Of a stretch of DNA of 64,000 bases, positions 60,413 to 64,000 are shown piece by piece; positions within the stretch are counted from its first letter, which is position 1, and each line of letters starts with the position of its first letter. The DNA comes from Euryodendron excelsum. Its lineage: Eukaryota > Streptophyta > Magnoliopsida > Ericales > Pentaphylacaceae. The translations under genes were made by a program, and so were the position numbers. Where the stretch lies: the NCBI GenBank assembly GCA_033060915.1, contig CM065387.1, positions 33,042,001-33,106,000 of the forward strand, given 5' to 3'. Below the pieces are notes generated by a model. The model did not search any database. It saw only the letters and a program-made list of their open reading frames with translations, and was not told the DNA's origin.

Positions 60413-60690
60413 GGTCAAGTCCAGCCTTTGGAAGATCTTGAAGATCTACTCAAAGTCCAAGTAAAGTCCACCATCAAAGCATCAAAGCAAAAAGAAGACA
60501 AGGTAGGTTTTTTTAGTTAAATTATGTAATCTCCACTCTCTCTTCTCCCTTCTAGGTCAAGTCCAGCCCTTGGAAGCTCTTGAAGATCTACTCAAAGTCC
60601 AAGTAAAGTCCACCATCAAAGCATCAAAACAAAAAGAAGATAAGGTAGGTTTTTTTAGTTAAGTTATGCAATCTCCACCCTCTCTTTTCC
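60413..60690 (+). repeat. 142-bp tandem duplication across a splice-like site in LTR F
   Basis: GGTCAAGTCCAGCC begins at 60413 and 60555. Each copy holds a purine/AAG-rich stretch ending AGACAAGGTAGGTTT or AGATAAGGTAGGTTT, then a T-rich tract; the copies join at TTCTCCCTTCTAG/GTCAAG. It therefore repeats exon-like, donor-like and acceptor-like sequences. Confidence 0.85.
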
Positions 60691-61521
60691 CTCCTAACCC
60701 ACTTGGGTTTTTTTCTATTGTAAGCCCCACCTTCTACATCCTTTTCTAGCATGCTTGAAATAAGAGACCTCCCAGTTCATACCTAGGAAGGTCTTGGAGA
60801 GAATCAGTCGGGAATTTTTCTTGAGTCCCACCTAAGACGGTGTGGGTTCGGCCTCCTTGGTTATGTGGTGAAGCCTAACCTTGTATGTCCATGTCCCTAT
60901 TACATTGTTGCTATCATGATCATGCATTCAAAGGTGTTTTCAAGTTTGCATTAAAAGTTGTTTTCCAAACTTGCATTCAAAACCCTTTCCTTCAAAGTTG
61001 TTTTCGAAATCACAAACCTAAGATGATTCTAATCATTCCATGGTTAGGGTTATTTTAGTAAAGTGTTATATTCAATATGATCATCAAGATCCAGATTTGA
61101 GTTCAAGTCTTAAATTATTTTTTCAAGAAATCACAATTCTAAGATGATTTTAACAATTCCATGGTTAGAGTTATTTTAGAAAAGTGTTACATTTAAGGAG
61201 ACCATCAAACTCCATATTAGGGTTTCAAACCATAGTTGTTTTCAAACTCAAAACCCTAGAATAGTTCTAAATCTTTCCATGGTTAGAATCGTTTTAAGAA
61301 AGTGAGATATTCAAGAGACTTGCAAAAGTCTACATTCATACCCTTCTAAAAATAGTTTTCTTAAATTAATTTTCTAAAACACTCTTTTCAAATAGTCACT
61401 TTCTAAGAACTCTTTGTCTTGAGATTCAAGTCAAAACCTTAGAATCCACATTTAGAAAACCCTAGTTTCCTCGCATGAAATCATAATTTTCTATCTACAT
61501 TAAATCATAGGATTCCAAAAC

Positions 61522-61796
61522 GGATTTGGATTCTCTTCATTCCATGAATTGGAATGGAGATCTCCATTCTATAATCAATGACCTGAATGTAATCTTATCA
61601 CATGTTTTACTAAAATTACGTCGTTTTGTATTAAAATTTATTTCCTTATATATAATTATAAAATTATTTATTTATAAATAAATTTTAAGTCAACTTATCT
61701 AAACCCTTCATTTTTATGTTAGATAGTGTGTCAATACCTCAATCAATGGAATGGACATTTTCATTCCAATTCATGGAGTGGAGAGAATTCAAATCC
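61522..61796. mobile_element. 275-bp MITE in LTR F
   Basis: Ends are inverted repeats: GGATTTGGATTCTCTTCATT on the left and, reversed, GGATTTGAATTCTCTCCACT on the right, continuing as CCATGAATTGGAATG. The middle is very AT-rich. Flanks TTCCAAAAC (61513) and TTTGAAAAC (61797) look like a worn 9-bp target duplication (7 of 9). The family is unclear; Mutator-like is likeliest from the duplication size, hAT possible. Confidence 0.8.
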
Positions 61797-63214
61797 TTTG
61801 AAAACCCCTTTTTCTACATAAAATCATAGATTTTCAAAACTAAAATTTTCTAATTTCAAGTCAAATCAAATCTTGTCCAAATAGAAAACCAAATCAAATC
61901 ATCTATTTTTGAAAACAAAATCCAATCTTTAATTTTAGGAAATAGAGATCAAGTTTTCAAATCTTTTCTAATTTCAAATTTTCAAATCTTTCCTAATCTT
62001 AAATATTTCCAAACTTCAAACCCTTCCAATATCAAACCTTTATAAATCAAATCTTTCCTAATTCAGAACTTTCCTAATTTAGACCTTTTCTAAAATAGAA
62101 CTTTCCTAAAATAGAACTTTCCTAATTTAAAACTTTCTAAAATTAAGCTTTTCCAATATCAAACTTTTCAAGTGCATGTTAAAACCCTAGGTTACATAGA
62201 CCCTAGGAGGCTAAAAACCCAAGTTCAACCCTTAGCCCTAAGTTAGGAAACTCCAACTCGTTTCTAAATCAAGATGATTTTTCAAACCCTAACTCAAGTC
62301 AAGATGATTTCAAAGTTTAATGCAAACTTTCCAAAATGTCCAAGTTCTATTTCAAATTTCAATTTCAAATTCAAGTTTTATTGCCAAGTCAAATCCAAGT
62401 TTGATTCTAAATCAAAGTCAAGTTTAAGACAAAGTTCAATTTTCAATCTTTCAATCAAAGTTCAAATTAAACCTTTTTCAAGTCAAACATTTTATAGCCC
62501 TCAAAGTGTCTTTTTCAAATCAAACAAAACCCCAAAGTGACTATTTTCAATTGAACCCCGAGTTCGAACTACAACTGACCTGATTCCCAACAAAGGGACA
62601 CATAAGCAACCCTCATGAGTGCGATCATAACCTTTTTTAAACCTCATATCCCCTTTTTAAATTTATCTTCAAGATCAAATTCTTTTCATACATTTGCATA
62701 TCATGCATTATTCTCTTTTCAAAGTGGATATAATTGGACATTAGATAATCGAAGATTCTAAATGAGTGAACCTAGAGTGAAAAAGTATATAGGTACCGCA
62801 AGGGCAAGATAGAGTGATAGCCTAGTGTATCTTTCCTATACATAACCAACCTCCGAACCTAAAATCACTGTTTTCAAAAGACCAAAACTGAGTTATTTTC
62901 AAAAAGAGCTTAAATATTTCCAAAGGTTGTCAAACAACTTGTTTTCTCCAAAAACCCTCTTTTGAGGAAAATTTTCAAAACCTTTTCCAAAATCCTAAGT
63001 TTAGTCTTCGGATTGCACTTAGTTTTTAGGTGATCTAACTCACCTTAACAAAGTTAGGTGACGACTCCAAATCTTCAAAAACTCTTACTTAAATCAATTT
63101 CTAATTCAAATCTAGTCGCACATATCCTTCTAATAGGATGAGTTCTAATGAGAGAAAGTATCGTGTCTTTCCCACATATCATCCCGATGGTACGAAAAAT
63201 CACGGCATGACAAA

Positions 63215-63232
63215 TGACGACTCTGTTAGGGA
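63215..63232 (+). other. Primer binding site of element F
   Basis: TGACGACTCTGTTAGGGA, two bases after the LTR; TGCTTAGAGGGTTAGGCC follows. Confidence 0.75.
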
Positions 63233-64000
63233 TGCTTAGAGGGTTAGGCCATTATCATGTCTCTTCACCCTTCACTCACCTAGAATCTTTAATTTACCTA
63301 TCCAATCCTGTTCATTTCAAATTTTTCAAAAATCAAACTTTTCAAAGTTATTTTCAAAAGTGCCATCATTTGTATTATATTCATATTCAATCATTCTATC
63401 TCGCATCAAGTTTGTCATCAAGGTACTGATTTTTTGCATTTTATTTTGTAGGTGGACCATGTTCTTATTTATTTTTATTGTCTGTATAAACTGCCATGAA
63501 TGACAGGATGGAATGGGTAGGATGGATGGGAGTTGTTGGGTCCTTTCTTTCAATTTTTAAAATCTCACACACATACTACACGTGCACTAGAATTTGCATA
63601 CTTGCATTCTTTGTCTAAATATGTCCCTTCTAGTTAGAAGGGGGAATGGTATATTAGTTGTGAGCGGATACTGTATTAGTTTCTTATCCTACAGCCTCTT
63701 GATAATTCCCTCACTTGAATCATTAATTGATAATGGCACCACCTCGGGAGTGGGCCTAGGTTTGAAGATCTGAGAACCAAGCCTTCTTAGGAAGCATTAG
63801 TAAACCCTCAACCTCATACTCATGTAGAAACCCGTTCATAGCCAAACCTCTGCCGGAATTAAGACACACATGTTAATTACAAAACCATGGAGGAAAGGGC
63901 GACCACTTTACTTTCCTTTATTCTTATATATTCCTGCTGTTATAATGCTTGTATAATGTTCATGCATACACATTTACTTTACTATTGCAATCTCTCTCTT
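63233..64000 (+). mobile_element. Leader of element F (continues beyond window)
   Basis: Closely follows 4317-5100: CATGAATGACAGGATGG, GAAGGGGGAATGGTATATT, GGCACCACCTCGGGAGTGGG and AACCATGGAGGAAAGGGCGA. It ends within CTATTGCAATCTCTCTCTT. No gene. Confidence 0.8.

Larger units (their letters stand above)
58643..63212 (+). mobile_element. 5' LTR of element F (4570 bp, A-type)
   Basis: Starts TATAAGCACCCTATTTTTAC (mutated TGTAAGC) and ends CACGGCATGACA, followed by a PBS and A-type leader. It matches A LTRs in order (GACGGTGTGGGTTCGGCC near 60837; CTACATAAAATCATAGATTT near 61813). It contains a 142-bp duplication and a MITE. Confidence 0.9.

Overview
The window looks like nuclear plant DNA, probably from the repeat-rich heterochromatin of a large angiosperm genome. 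I see no cellular gene, rRNA or tRNA gene. Almost every base can be assigned to nested Ty3/gypsy LTR retrotransposons of the Tat/Ogre kind. The grounds are long LTRs (about 4.3-5.1 kb) opening TGTAAGCACCCC and closing GGGCGCGACA, a primer binding site of the TGGCGACTCC-CTGGGGA type just after the LTR, a gag end followed by an aspartic protease plus G-patch, and an antisense extra ORF with a plant-mobile-domain-like fold between pol and the 3' LTR. The species cannot be named from the sequence alone.

Layout: (1) Element A runs from before base 1 to 22712: 5' LTR 1-4296, PBS 4299, leader, broken gag/protease 5800-7709, 3' region 7710-9339 and 14461-18406 with the antisense ORF, and 3' LTR 18407-22712. 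It is interrupted by a solo LTR of a second subfamily (B1, 9340-14460, target duplication CATAC). (2) Element A lies in a reversed LTR of subfamily C (22713-23388), which lies in an older LTR G (23389-24949). G's PBS and leader follow and are split by a second solo B LTR (B2, 25010-29785, target duplication CCTTC). (3) 30199-36384 is a mosaic: a forward C LTR fragment, a reversed B LTR (30419-34792), another LTR fragment, and an unclassified insert with one hAT-like end that carries a 577-bp Mutator-like MITE with a perfect 9-bp target duplication. (4) Element D (internal 36385-41436, 3' LTR 41437-43713 and 54427-55341) is interrupted inside that LTR by element E (43714-54426, target duplication AGTTC), whose own 3' LTR is truncated. 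(5) A reversed E/D-type LTR (55342-58642) is followed by LTR F (58643-63212, containing a 275-bp MITE), with its PBS and leader running off the window end.

No element is complete. A keeps gag/protease pieces but no reverse transcriptase, RNase H or integrase that I can see; D and E have no convincing coding capacity. All share leader, PBS and LTR-end modules, so they look like non-autonomous relatives mobilised in trans. The most unusual signals are the antisense spliced ORF and an antisense promoter-like module upstream of it, a PBS-like echo about 150-160 bp before the LTR end in every subfamily, two sharply conserved blocks in otherwise degenerate LTR filler, large palindromes just upstream of the TATA boxes, and 30-bp arrays carrying the telomere-like AACCCTAG motif. 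LTR and subfamily assignments were made by eye; no alignment or database search was run.
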